Source: Agreia sp. Leaf210
Lineage (GTDB): Bacteria > Actinomycetota > Actinomycetes > Actinomycetales > Microbacteriaceae
Direction of reading: 5' to 3'
DNA: 64,000 nucleotides
Assembly (NCBI RefSeq): GCF_001421485.1
Contig: NZ_LMKK01000001.1
Location: 811,717-875,716 of the forward strand
In this document: positions 34,416-41,780 of the stretch, piece by piece
Numbering within the stretch: position 1 is the first letter of the stretch
Layout of the letters: the number at the start of each line of letters is the position of its first letter
The notes under the pieces: generated by a model
What the model saw: only the letters and a program-made list of their open reading frames with translations
Told to the model about the DNA's origin: nothing
Database searches by the model: none
Program-made: the position numbers and the translations under genes

Positions 34416-35123
34416 GTGACGACCGCCTCCACGACAGGAGACGTCGGCATCACGAGCCTCACCGCTCGAGCCGTGCTGTTCGACATGGACGGCACGCTCG
34501 TCGATTCCACCGCGGTCGTCGAGCAGGTCTGGACGGCCTTTGCGGCCGAGAACGGCATGGATGCGCGGGCGATCATCGCCACCGGCCATGGCGTGCGGGC
34601 CGAAGACACGATGCTGCGGCACGGTCCGACCGGCTTCGACGTGGTGGCGGGCGCCGACCGGCTCTTCGACCTCGAGCTCGCGGCCGTCGACGGCATCGTT
34701 CCCATTCCGGGTGCCCGCGCATTCGTCGAGAGCCTGCCCGCGGCATCCATCGCTCTCGTCACCTCGGCCCGGCGCGCGCTCGCCCTTCGGCGGCTCGAGA
34801 TCGCCGACGTGCCCGCGCCGAACGTCGTCGTGACGGCCGCCGACGTCGAGCGCGGCAAGCCCGCGCCCGACTGCTACCTCCTGGCGGCCGAGCTGCTCGG
34901 CATCGACCCAGCAGACGCGATCGTCTTCGAGGATGCCGAGGCCGGCATCGCGGCCGGTCTCGCGGCGGGCATGCGCACCGTCGTGGTGGGCTCGCACGAG
35001 AGCGAGACCACGCGTGGCCTGCCGCGCATCCGGGACTATCGCGACGTCACGGTGACCGTGCACGACGCGGCGCCCGGTGCCCCGGACCCGCGGCCGAGTT
35101 TCACCATCGCTCTGCCCCTCTAG
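34416..35123 (+). CDS. HAD-IA family phosphatase (sugar-phosphatase-like)
   Basis: 235 residues. FDMDGTLVDST holds the two nucleophile-site Asp residues, LVTSA the second motif, GKPAPDCYLLAAELLG the lysine motif and IVFEDAEAGIAAG the acidic metal motif. This pattern fits small-sugar phosphatases (glycerol-3-phosphate, hexose-phosphate). The GTG start follows the rmlB stop with no gap (TAG then GTG), so it is translated by coupling with rmlB, which hints at a link with sugar-nucleotide metabolism. Confidence 0.9.
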   Translation: MTTASTTGDVGITSLTARAVLFDMDGTLVDSTAVVEQVWTAFAAENGMDARAIIATGHGVRAEDTMLRHGPTGFDVVAGADRLFDLELAAVDGIVPIPGARAFVESLPAASIALVTSARRALALRRLEIADVPAPNVVVTAADVERGKPAPDCYLLAAELLGIDPADAIVFEDAEAGIAAGLAAGMRTVVVGSHESETTRGLPRIRDYRDVTVTVHDAAPGAPDPRPSFTIALPL

Positions 35124-35170
35124 AATCGACGCGCCCCGCGACTTCCGCGATCGGTGCAGAACGGACAGCC

Positions 35171-35929
35171 ATGACCTCGACTCCCCGCCTCGTCGCCTTC
35201 GACCTCGACGACACGCTCGCCCCCTCGAAAACGGCCATCGACCCGCGCATGGCGGACCTCCTCGTGACGCTGCTCGACCGGGTCGACGTGTGCATCATCT
35301 CGGGCGGCCAGTACGGGCAGTTCACGGCTCAGGTGATCGACAAGCTCACCGATGCGAGCCCCGAGGCCCTCGCTCGACTGCATCTGATGCCCACCTGCGG
35401 CACCCAGTACTACCGCTTCGAGGGCGGCGTCTGGAACCAGGTCTACGCGCAGAACCTCACCGACGACGAGAAGCACCGCGCACTGGCGGCCGTCGAGGGC
35501 GAGGCCCGACGACTCGGCTACTGGGAGTCCGAGACCTGGGGACCGATTCTCGAGGATCGCGGATCGCAGATCACCTTCTCGGCGCTCGGCCAGGGTGCGC
35601 CCGTGTCGGCGAAGTCCGCCTGGGACGCCGACGGCGTGAAGAAGAACACGCTCCGTGAGGCCGCGCAGGCACTACTGCCCGACCTCGAGGTGCGCAGCGG
35701 CGGCTCGACCTCGGTCGACATCACCCGTCAGGGCATCGACAAGGCCTACGGAATGACCCGGCTCGCCGAGCTCACCGGCATTCCCCTCGACGACATGCTC
35801 TTCGTGGGCGACCGCCTCGACCCCGACGGCAACGACTACCCGGTGAAGGCACTCGGCGTCGAATGCCACGCGGTCGAGGGCTGGCACGACACCGCGGCGT
35901 TCCTCGACGAGCTCATCCCGACCCTGTAG
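35171..35929 (+). CDS. HAD-IIB family hydrolase (phosphomannomutase/sucrose-phosphatase-like)
   Basis: 252 residues. FDLDDTLAPSK starts the HAD core, IISGGQ is motif II, a C2b cap follows (about 85-185) and FVGDRLDPDGNDYPV is motif IV. The cap and DEDEKHR segment resemble eukaryotic-type phosphomannomutase and trehalose/sucrose phosphatases. It is the third gene of the rmlB cluster, 47 bp after the previous HAD gene, and probably acts on a sugar phosphate used for glycan precursors. Confidence 0.88.
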   Translation: MTSTPRLVAFDLDDTLAPSKTAIDPRMADLLVTLLDRVDVCIISGGQYGQFTAQVIDKLTDASPEALARLHLMPTCGTQYYRFEGGVWNQVYAQNLTDDEKHRALAAVEGEARRLGYWESETWGPILEDRGSQITFSALGQGAPVSAKSAWDADGVKKNTLREAAQALLPDLEVRSGGSTSVDITRQGIDKAYGMTRLAELTGIPLDDMLFVGDRLDPDGNDYPVKALGVECHAVEGWHDTAAFLDELIPTL

Positions 35930-35947
35930 GTCTCGCCCCTGAGCCTG

Positions 35948-36000
35948 CCTAAGCCCCTTCGACAGGCTCAGGGAACGCCTCGACAGGCTCAGGGAACGCG
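35948..36000 (+). repeat. Tandem pair of the interspersed CGACAGGCTCAGGGAACG repeat
   Basis: Two copies follow each other: CCCTTCGACAGGCTCAGGG-AACG at 35950-35973 and CTCGACAGGCTCAGGGAACG at 35976-35997. They lie between the convergent HAD and SDR genes. The first copy can fold (CCCT...AGGG), but the pair has no U-tract. Confidence 0.8.
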
Positions 36001-36002
36001 GA

Positions 36003-36779
36003 TCACCAGGTGGAGTCGCCCCTGATGACCGCGTCGCTGCCGCCGTCGACGAACACGACCTGGCCGCAGAGGTGCGAGTTCTCTTCGCTCACGAGCCAGG
36101 CCAAGAGACGCGCAGGCACGATGGCGTCGGCGAATCCGTTCAGCGGCATCGGCACGCCCTGTCGGATCTGCTCGCGCCCCTCCTCGGTCTCGAGCAGTGG
36201 GGCCGTCATCGGGGTCACGATGACTCCGGGCGCGATGGCGTTCAACGGGATGCCGGCTCCGGCCCAGTCGGGTGTGGTCGCGGCCCGACGGATCCACTGC
36301 GCGAAGGCCTTCTTGGTCGACGCGTAGATCGTGCCGCCCGTTCCACCCGCGGCGACGGCCTCCGCACGCGCGAGCGCCGCAGCCTCGTCGCCCGCCTCCA
36401 TGGCCGCGACCAGCTCGTCGTCGACGGGATGCAGGCTGGCCATCGATGCGATGCCCACGGCTCGGGGCGCATCGGACGTGGCGAGCAGGGGCCTCAACCC
36501 CTCGAGCGTGGCGACCATGCCGAAGAAGTTCACGCCGACGGTGGCGGGAATCTCGGCCGCGAGTCCGGCGATGCCGAGCACACCGTCGATCGACCCTCCG
36601 CTGATGCGTTCGACCTCCGAGACGAGCGTGCGGCGACCCTCGTCGGTGGTGAGGTCGACGTTGACGTCGGAGTTCTTGAGGTCGACCCCGATGACCCTCT
36701 CGCCCCGCTCGGCCAACAGCGCGGCCGTGGCCTGACCGATGCCCGATGCTGCCCCGGTGACGACGTATGTGCGAACCAT
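36003..36779 (-). CDS. Short-chain dehydrogenase/reductase
   Basis: 258 residues of the classical SDR type. TGAASGIGQATA binds NAD(P), the catalytic Ser lies near SMASLHPV, and YASTKKAFAQWIRR holds the YxxxK pair. IASM and NAIAPGVIVTPM match 3-alpha-hydroxysteroid-dehydrogenase-like enzymes. The ATG at 36779 follows AGGGAG by 6 nt. A MarR regulator is divergent and a clear palindrome lies between, so the gene is likely inducible by a small aromatic or ketone compound. Confidence 0.92.
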   Translation of the reverse strand: MVRTYVVTGAASGIGQATAALLAERGERVIGVDLKNSDVNVDLTTDEGRRTLVSEVERISGGSIDGVLGIAGLAAEIPATVGVNFFGMVATLEGLRPLLATSDAPRAVGIASMASLHPVDDELVAAMEAGDEAAALARAEAVAAGGTGGTIYASTKKAFAQWIRRAATTPDWAGAGIPLNAIAPGVIVTPMTAPLLETEEGREQIRQGVPMPLNGFADAIVPARLLAWLVSEENSHLCGQVVFVDGGSDAVIRGDSTW

Positions 36780-36806
36780 GAAATCTCCCTTGATCTCGAC
36801 AAAAAC

Positions 36807-36823
36807 AGTTTCCATTAGAAACT
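36807..36823. promoter_or_regulatory. MarR operator candidate
   Basis: AGTTTC-CATTA-GAAACT is a 17-bp perfect inverted repeat midway between the divergent SDR and MarR genes, 27 bp from one start codon and 25 bp from the other. Confidence 0.8.
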
Positions 36824-36848
36824 ATATCGGTCGACTAGCGTGTACTCC

Positions 36849-37340
36849 ATGGCCGCTACCGAATCCGCGGGTGACGGCGTCGCTCCCCTGCAGTACCGCT
36901 CCGAACTGGTCGCGATCCTGGCCGACCTGCAGGGGGTGTGGGATTCGCCGCGGTTCCAATCGGGCATCGCTCACTCCCGTCGGCGCGACTTCGGGGCGAT
37001 CGAGGTGCGCATCCTCTGGACTCTCGCCCGGCGCGGCCCGCTCCGCTCCTCTGCGCTGGCCCAGCTGCTGGTGACCGGCGCCCCGACGATCAGCAAGGCC
37101 CTCGTGAAGCTGACGGCATCCGATCTCGTTCGCCGAGAGGTCGACGCGAACGACCGCCGGGCCCACACCATCGCGCTCACCGCCGAGGGCGTCGCCGCGG
37201 CGCAGGATCTGTACGACGCCGGCGACGACATGATGGCGGAGTTGCTGGCCGACTGGCCCGCCGACGAGGCGGCCGCCTTCACCCGCTACGCCCGGCGCTT
37301 TCTCGAGCAGACGATCAGCTACGCGACCCGTCTGAGCTGA
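36849..37340 (+). CDS. MarR family transcriptional regulator
   Basis: 163 residues. The winged helix (about 45-115) includes RSSALAQLLVTGAPTISKALVKLTASDLVRREVDANDRRAH, whose DxRRA/H wing is the MarR signature. Dimerisation helices flank it. TAGCGT at 36836-36841 is 7 nt before the ATG at 36849, so translation is probably leaderless; a GTG at 36840 is the alternative. It should repress the divergent SDR gene and itself through the palindrome. Confidence 0.93.
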   Translation: MAATESAGDGVAPLQYRSELVAILADLQGVWDSPRFQSGIAHSRRRDFGAIEVRILWTLARRGPLRSSALAQLLVTGAPTISKALVKLTASDLVRREVDANDRRAHTIALTAEGVAAAQDLYDAGDDMMAELLADWPADEAAAFTRYARRFLEQTISYATRLS

Positions 37341-38076
37341 CGACGGAGCCGGCCTGACGACCGAGCCGGCGCGCCCAGCGCAGCCACGGAAAGTCGTGCG
37401 GCCAGTGGATGGTCAACGAGTGGAAGCCCCGTCTGATGCGCGTGGCGAATCCGCTGGCGTCGAAGAGCGGCCGCATCGAGATTCCCATGCCGAGGCCCCG
37501 CACGTAGCGGATGCGCCGCCTCGGCCCGATGTGCAGCGACAGATCCATGTCGTCGTGAACGAAGGAGTCACCTCGGTGCACGGCGTCGCTCACCGCGACC
37601 CAGGCGTCACGGCGCAGGGCGAAGTTCGAGCCGAACAGCGGCATGTGCCCGAGCGCCAGGTACACCGTGCCGAAGTACGCCCCCAGATAGAACGCGGCCA
37701 GCATCCCGCGCAGCGGCTTCGGCCCGTCGATGAAGTGCGCGCCGCCGGTGACGGCCACGGCATCCGGATGCGCGACGAGCGCCGTCTCGACCCGCTCGAG
37801 CCATGCGGGCTCAGGCAGGCAATCCGCATCCAACCGCGCGATGACGTCGAAGCCGGCGGCGTCGTAACCGGCGGCGCTGGCCGCGGGGATTCCGCCGCCC
37901 TCGACGAAGACGACCCGGGCGCCGGCATCCCTCGCCACCTGCGCGCTGTGGTCGCTCGACCCGTTGTCGACGACCACGATCTCGTCGGGCCGACGCGTCT
38001 GCTTCGCGAGCGCACCGAGGCAGCGCCTCAGAAGCTCGCCGTCGTCTTTGACGGGAACGACGACCGAGATGCTCAG
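37315..38076 (-). CDS. Glycosyltransferase family 2 (unusual CTG start)
   Basis: About 253 residues. The GT-A start VVVPVKDD, VVDNGSSDHS, ARLDADCLPEP (DxD metal motif) and the later HDDMDLSLHIG (ED-like acceptor motif) are present, then a basic end. The full N-terminal strand is encoded only if translation begins before the first usual start, a GTG at 37977 that would delete it. In that upstream frame the only candidate is CTG at 38076, which shares TGA with the stop of the preceding gene. Sugar and acceptor unknown. The 3-prime end overlaps the convergent MarR gene by 26 bp. Confidence 0.82.
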   Translation of the reverse strand: MSISVVVPVKDDGELLRRCLGALAKQTRRPDEIVVVDNGSSDHSAQVARDAGARVVFVEGGGIPAASAAGYDAAGFDVIARLDADCLPEPAWLERVETALVAHPDAVAVTGGAHFIDGPKPLRGMLAAFYLGAYFGTVYLALGHMPLFGSNFALRRDAWVAVSDAVHRGDSFVHDDMDLSLHIGPRRRIRYVRGLGMGISMRPLFDASGFATRIRRGFHSLTIHWPHDFPWLRWARRLGRQAGSVVSSDGSRS

Positions 38077-39221
38077 TTCGATGACGACCCGCCACCCGAT
38101 TCGACGCTGGCGTCGTCGCCCGACTCCGCGAAGAGGTCCTCCTCGACGTCGGCGCCCTCATCGATGCGCTCGCCGGGCAGGCGGGCCTCTTCGGGCTCGT
38201 CTTCGGGCTGCTGCTCCTCGAGGGTGACCTCGGCGGGGATGCGCACGCGCAGCGCCCCGGCGTCGACCCAGGTGCGGAACGCGATGGCCGTGCCGAAGCT
38301 GTCGCCGTCGAGCTCGATGTCGTGGGCGCGGTCGAGCTTCACGACGAGCTCCTTGCCCTTCACGTAGTTCAGGGCGCGCACTTCTTTCGACAGTCCGGCG
38401 AGGCGACGACCCGCGGCCGTGCGACGCAGAACGCCGTTCTCCCAGATGATCTTCACGATGATCTGGATCCAGCCCCCGACGCCCTTCGGGCGCAGCATCA
38501 CGATGTCGAAGAGTCCGTCGTCGACGGCGGCCTCCGGCAGCAGCAGGATGTTCGCCGGCAACGATCCGCAGTTGCCGATGATGATCGTGTGGGCGCGAAC
38601 CGAGTGGTTGCCCTGCTTGTCGAGGTTGTAGCGCATGCGCAGCTCGTTCTTGTCGCGCAGGGCCTTCGCGATGGCGCTCACATAGGCGAGCCAGCCGACC
38701 TTCTTCTTGAGGTCGTCGTCAGTGTTCGCGATCATGGTGGCGTCGATGCCGAGACCGGCCATGACGACGAAGGCGAACTTCTCGACCGAGGAGTCCTCGC
38801 GCCGCACCTGGATGAGTCCCACGTCGATGGCACGGTCGTCGCCGGCGAACGCCGTCTCGACCGCGTGGTCGAGGTCGTTCAGCGTCAGATCGAGGTTGCG
38901 GGCGAGCAGGTTGCCCGTTCCGCTCGGAAGCAGAGCGAGCGATGCCTTGCTGCCGTGCACGGCCTCGGCGACCGAGCGCACCGTTCCGTCACCGCCGGCC
39001 GCGAGAACCATCGAGGCACCGGCATCCAGGGCGTCTTTCGTCACGCCCTGACCCGGGTCTTCGACGCTCGTCTCGAACCAGAGCGTCTCGCCCCACCCGT
39101 TCGGGCCCTCGTGCCGCTCTACAGAGGCGCGAAGGGCGTCGACATCGACCTTGATCGGGTTGTAGACGACGGCGGCGACGGGCTTCTGGCTGTCGGATGC
39201 GTCGGGCTGATTTTCGCTCAT
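38073..39221 (-). CDS. Diacylglycerol/lipid kinase family protein
   Basis: 382 residues. [15 protein letters not shown] and [15 protein letters not shown] are the nucleotide and substrate loops of DAGK-catalytic proteins; GIDATMI and the [13 protein letters not shown] strand follow. It probably phosphorylates a lipid such as diacylglycerol at the membrane; in mycobacteria relatives make phosphatidylinositol-mannoside precursors. The last 50 residues are acidic and disordered. TACCCT (39229-39234 coding strand) lies 7 nt before the ATG: leaderless. It is followed by the glycosyltransferase with a 4-bp overlap. Confidence 0.92.
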   Translation of the reverse strand: MSENQPDASDSQKPVAAVVYNPIKVDVDALRASVERHEGPNGWGETLWFETSVEDPGQGVTKDALDAGASMVLAAGGDGTVRSVAEAVHGSKASLALLPSGTGNLLARNLDLTLNDLDHAVETAFAGDDRAIDVGLIQVRREDSSVEKFAFVVMAGLGIDATMIANTDDDLKKKVGWLAYVSAIAKALRDKNELRMRYNLDKQGNHSVRAHTIIIGNCGSLPANILLLPEAAVDDGLFDIVMLRPKGVGGWIQIIVKIIWENGVLRRTAAGRRLAGLSKEVRALNYVKGKELVVKLDRAHDIELDGDSFGTAIAFRTWVDAGALRVRIPAEVTLEEQQPEDEPEEARLPGERIDEGADVEEDLFAESGDDASVESGGGSSSN

Positions 39222-39344
39222 ACCGTCAAGGGTATGGGCGACGGAAAGATCCGGACTATCTGTGGCAGACCCGGTGCGAAAACACGCGCCGAAGCCCTAA
39301 ACTCTCCGGTCGAATCACAGGCCCTCCCGCTAGGCTTGGCTCTC

Positions 39345-40547
39345 GTGACCGAACCCACCCGCATCTCGCACCGCATCGCATCCATCGCCGAATCGGCGAC
39401 TCTCAAGGTCGACAGCAAGGCGAAGGCGTTGCAGGCCCAGGGCCGCCCCGTCATCAGCTACGCCGCGGGTGAGCCCGACTTCGCGACACCCGCTCACATC
39501 GTCGAGGCGGCGTCGCGCGCGGTGCTCGATCCCAAGAACTACAAGTACACGCCGGCGGTCGGTCTGCCCGACCTGCGCGAGGCGATCGCGGCGAAGACGC
39601 TGCGCGACTCGGGCCTCGAGGTCTCGGCGTCCCAGGTCATCGTCACCAACGGCGGCAAGCAGGCGGTCTACCAGAGCTTCGCCACGCTGCTCGATCCGGG
39701 CGACGAGGTGCTGCTGCCCACTCCCTACTGGACCACCTACCCCGAGGCCATCCGCCTCGCCGGCGGCGTTCCCGTCGACGTCTTCGCGGGCAGCGAGCAG
39801 AACTACCTGGTCACCGTCGAGCAGCTCGAGGCCGCGCGCACCGAGCGCACCAAGGTGCTGCTGTTCGTGTCGCCGTCGAACCCGACCGGCGCCGTGTACT
39901 CAGAGGAGCAGACCCGCGCCATCGGCGAATGGGCCGAGGCCAACGGGCTCTGGGTCATCACCGACGAGATCTACCAGAACCTCACCTACGACGGCGTGCG
40001 TGCCGTCTCGATCGTCGAGGCCGTGCCCGCGCTGGCCGACCGCACGATCCTGGTCAACGGCGTCGCCAAGACGTATGCCATGACCGGATGGCGGGTCGGC
40101 TGGATGGTCGGCCCGGCAGACGCCATCAAGGGTGCCGCGAACCTGCAGTCGCACCTGTCGAGCAACGTGTCGAACATCTCGCAGCGCGCTGCCCTCGAGG
40201 CGCTCACCGGTCCGCAGGACGCGGTGGAAGAGATGCGGCTGGCGTTCGACCGCCGTCGCAAGGCGATCGTCGCGGGCCTCAACGCCATCGACGGCATCGT
40301 CTGCCCCACTCCCGAGGGCGCGTTCTACGTGTACCCCGATGTCACCGGTCTGCTCGGCCGCTCCTGGGGAGGAGTAACGCCGACGACCTCTCTCGAGCTC
40401 GCCGATCTGATCCTCGATCAGGCCGAGGTGGCAGCCGTTCCCGGTGAGGCCTTCGGCCCGAGCGGGTTCCTGCGTCTGTCGTACGCGCTGGGCGACGAGC
40501 CCCTCGCCGAGGGCATCGAGCGTCTGCAGAAGCTCTTCACGGCGTAG
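39345..40547 (+). CDS. aspC: Aspartate aminotransferase (class I, fold-type I PLP)
   Basis: 400 residues. [35 protein letters not shown] and [19 protein letters not shown] (PLP lysine in AKTYAMTG) identify an Ib-type aspartate or prephenate-type aminotransferase. It transfers amino groups between aspartate and 2-oxoglutarate. The start is GTG at 39345 with TAGGCT 8 nt upstream, giving a leaderless mRNA. Its divergent neighbour is the lipid kinase. An unusually long palindrome follows the stop. Confidence 0.93.
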   Translation: MTEPTRISHRIASIAESATLKVDSKAKALQAQGRPVISYAAGEPDFATPAHIVEAASRAVLDPKNYKYTPAVGLPDLREAIAAKTLRDSGLEVSASQVIVTNGGKQAVYQSFATLLDPGDEVLLPTPYWTTYPEAIRLAGGVPVDVFAGSEQNYLVTVEQLEAARTERTKVLLFVSPSNPTGAVYSEEQTRAIGEWAEANGLWVITDEIYQNLTYDGVRAVSIVEAVPALADRTILVNGVAKTYAMTGWRVGWMVGPADAIKGAANLQSHLSSNVSNISQRAALEALTGPQDAVEEMRLAFDRRRKAIVAGLNAIDGIVCPTPEGAFYVYPDVTGLLGRSWGGVTPTTSLELADLILDQAEVAAVPGEAFGPSGFLRLSYALGDEPLAEGIERLQKLFTA

Positions 40548-40559
40548 CCGCGCGGAGCT

Positions 40560-40620
40560 TGTGCCCGAATACCTCCATTCTGCGTCCGTTCGGGCGACGG
40601 AATGGAGGTATTCGGGCACA
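40560..40620. terminator. Perfect 21-bp inverted repeat between convergent genes
   Basis: The 21-nt arms at 40560-40580 and 40600-40620 (starting TGTGCCCGAATACC) are exact complements around a 19-nt loop, which itself pairs CGTC with GACG. It lies between the ends of aspC and the small gene at 40640. It is a good bidirectional terminator, but there is no U-tract and the arms are longer than usual. Confidence 0.75.
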
Positions 40621-40639
40621 TAAGCCCGGCTGCGAAGGG

Positions 40640-40918
40640 CTACTTGCCCTTCTTCTCGCTCTTCGACATCGTGGCCCGCTCTGCTTCGAGCGTTGCGCGC
40701 AGATCGTCGTCGATGCGGTCGTCGACGACACCGATGAACGGGTTCGCCATGCGCTTCTTGGCGGGCAGCGCAGAGAGGTAGGCGGTCGCCGCCTTCTGAA
40801 CACGAACGGTCGCCCGCTCGGTCTTCGAGACCGAGGCATCGGGGGTCGCAGCGATCTCTGCGTGCTTGCCCAACGCCTTGATGAGTTCGGCCAGCGCCGT
40901 GGTGATCTTCTTCGTCAT
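40640..40918 (-). CDS. Small basic hypothetical protein (92 aa)
   Basis: 92 residues, helical and lysine-rich at both ends (MTKKITTALAELIKALGKHAEI start, SKSEKKGK end), with VRVQKAATAYLSALPAKKRMANPF in the middle. No domain recognised. The ATG at 40918 is the likely start; the frame is open upstream through sequence that is antisense to the phosphatase gene and not protein-like. It may bind nucleic acid, judging by charge alone. Confidence 0.65.
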   Translation of the reverse strand: MTKKITTALAELIKALGKHAEIAATPDASVSKTERATVRVQKAATAYLSALPAKKRMANPFIGVVDDRIDDDLRATLEAERATMSKSEKKGK

Positions 40919-41117
40919 GGCTGCATTGTCGCAGGCCAAAGTGAACACGCAAGACCATGCCTCGTGCTGCGCGATACCGCGGATCGACGGCCCGAACACA
41001 TGTGCAAGATCCGGCCCCCGACGGCGCATCCGCGGGCGGCGTTCTACGATTGACTGCGGGGCCTCGACCTGTCTTCGAGAGCGCCCCTCCCCCACTCTCG
41101 ACGAAAGCCCTTCCTCC

Positions 41118-41699
41118 ATGCGCATCGAACTCATTCGCCACGGCCAGACCGACTGGAACCGCGACGGTCGCCTGCAGGGCTCCAGCGACATTCCGTTGAA
41201 CGACACCGGGCGGGCACAGGCCGTGGAGACCGCCGCCGTGCTCGCCGACCAGGGCCTCTCGGCGATCGTCTCGTCTCCGCTGATGCGTGCCCGAGAGACC
41301 GCGCGCATCATCGCCGAGATCCTCGACATCGACCTGGGCGCCACCTACGACGACCTCATCGAGCGCGACTACGCCAGCCTCGAGGGCGCTGTCCCCACCG
41401 AGCAGATCCCCGACGAGCCCGACGCCGCCTTCCCCGACATCGAGCCTCGCGAGGCCGTCACCGCCCGAGGCATGCGCGCCATCGCCGAGATCCGCGACAC
41501 GCGGCTGCCTCTCGACGGGCCGGATGCGACGGTCGCCGCGGTCTGCCACGGCACGATCATCCGCTTCGTGCTCTCCGAGATCCTCGGCGAGGAGATTCCG
41601 CACATCCACAACGCGGCGATCAACGAGATCGAGTGGGTAGACGGCGCCTGGCGCGTGCTGAGCGTGAATGGCAGCCCGGCCGCCGATCCTCGCTCGTAG
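41118..41699 (+). CDS. Histidine phosphatase (phosphoglycerate mutase-like)
   Basis: 193 residues. ELIRHGQTDWNRDGRLQG is the catalytic RHG motif with the phospho-histidine; SSPLMRARETA, and VCHGTIIRFVL with the second catalytic His, complete the active site. These enzymes hydrolyse small phosphomonoesters, and glucosyl-3-phosphoglycerate or alpha-ribazole phosphatases belong here. The start at 41118 fits the family exactly; the frame extends upstream without conservation. TACGAT near 41044 could be its -10 box. Confidence 0.9.
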   Translation: MRIELIRHGQTDWNRDGRLQGSSDIPLNDTGRAQAVETAAVLADQGLSAIVSSPLMRARETARIIAEILDIDLGATYDDLIERDYASLEGAVPTEQIPDEPDAAFPDIEPREAVTARGMRAIAEIRDTRLPLDGPDATVAAVCHGTIIRFVLSEILGEEIPHIHNAAINEIEWVDGAWRVLSVNGSPAADPRS

Positions 41700-41711
41700 C
41701 CGCGCGCCACA

Positions 41712-41780
41712 ACTCAGGCAGAACCGCTCTGCTGCGTACGAGGACGTCGCTTTCGGCCCGCTTCTCCTGAATCAGAGCGG
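41712..41780 (+). repeat. Palindromic repeat, copy D (remote copy)
   Basis: ACTCAGGCAGAACCGC (41712-41727) and CTTCTCCTGAATCAGAGCGG (41761-41780) are diverged inverted ends matching the family around the second DUF559-type gene at 49-50 kb. The stop codon of the adjacent ATPase-like gene lies inside it. Confidence 0.6.

Noticed and set aside
37315-39221. Frameshift between the lipid kinase and glycosyltransferase genes
   Set aside because: Both frames keep their family motifs to the junction, and the acidic kinase tail reads normally to its stop; a CTG start explains the junction with no indel.
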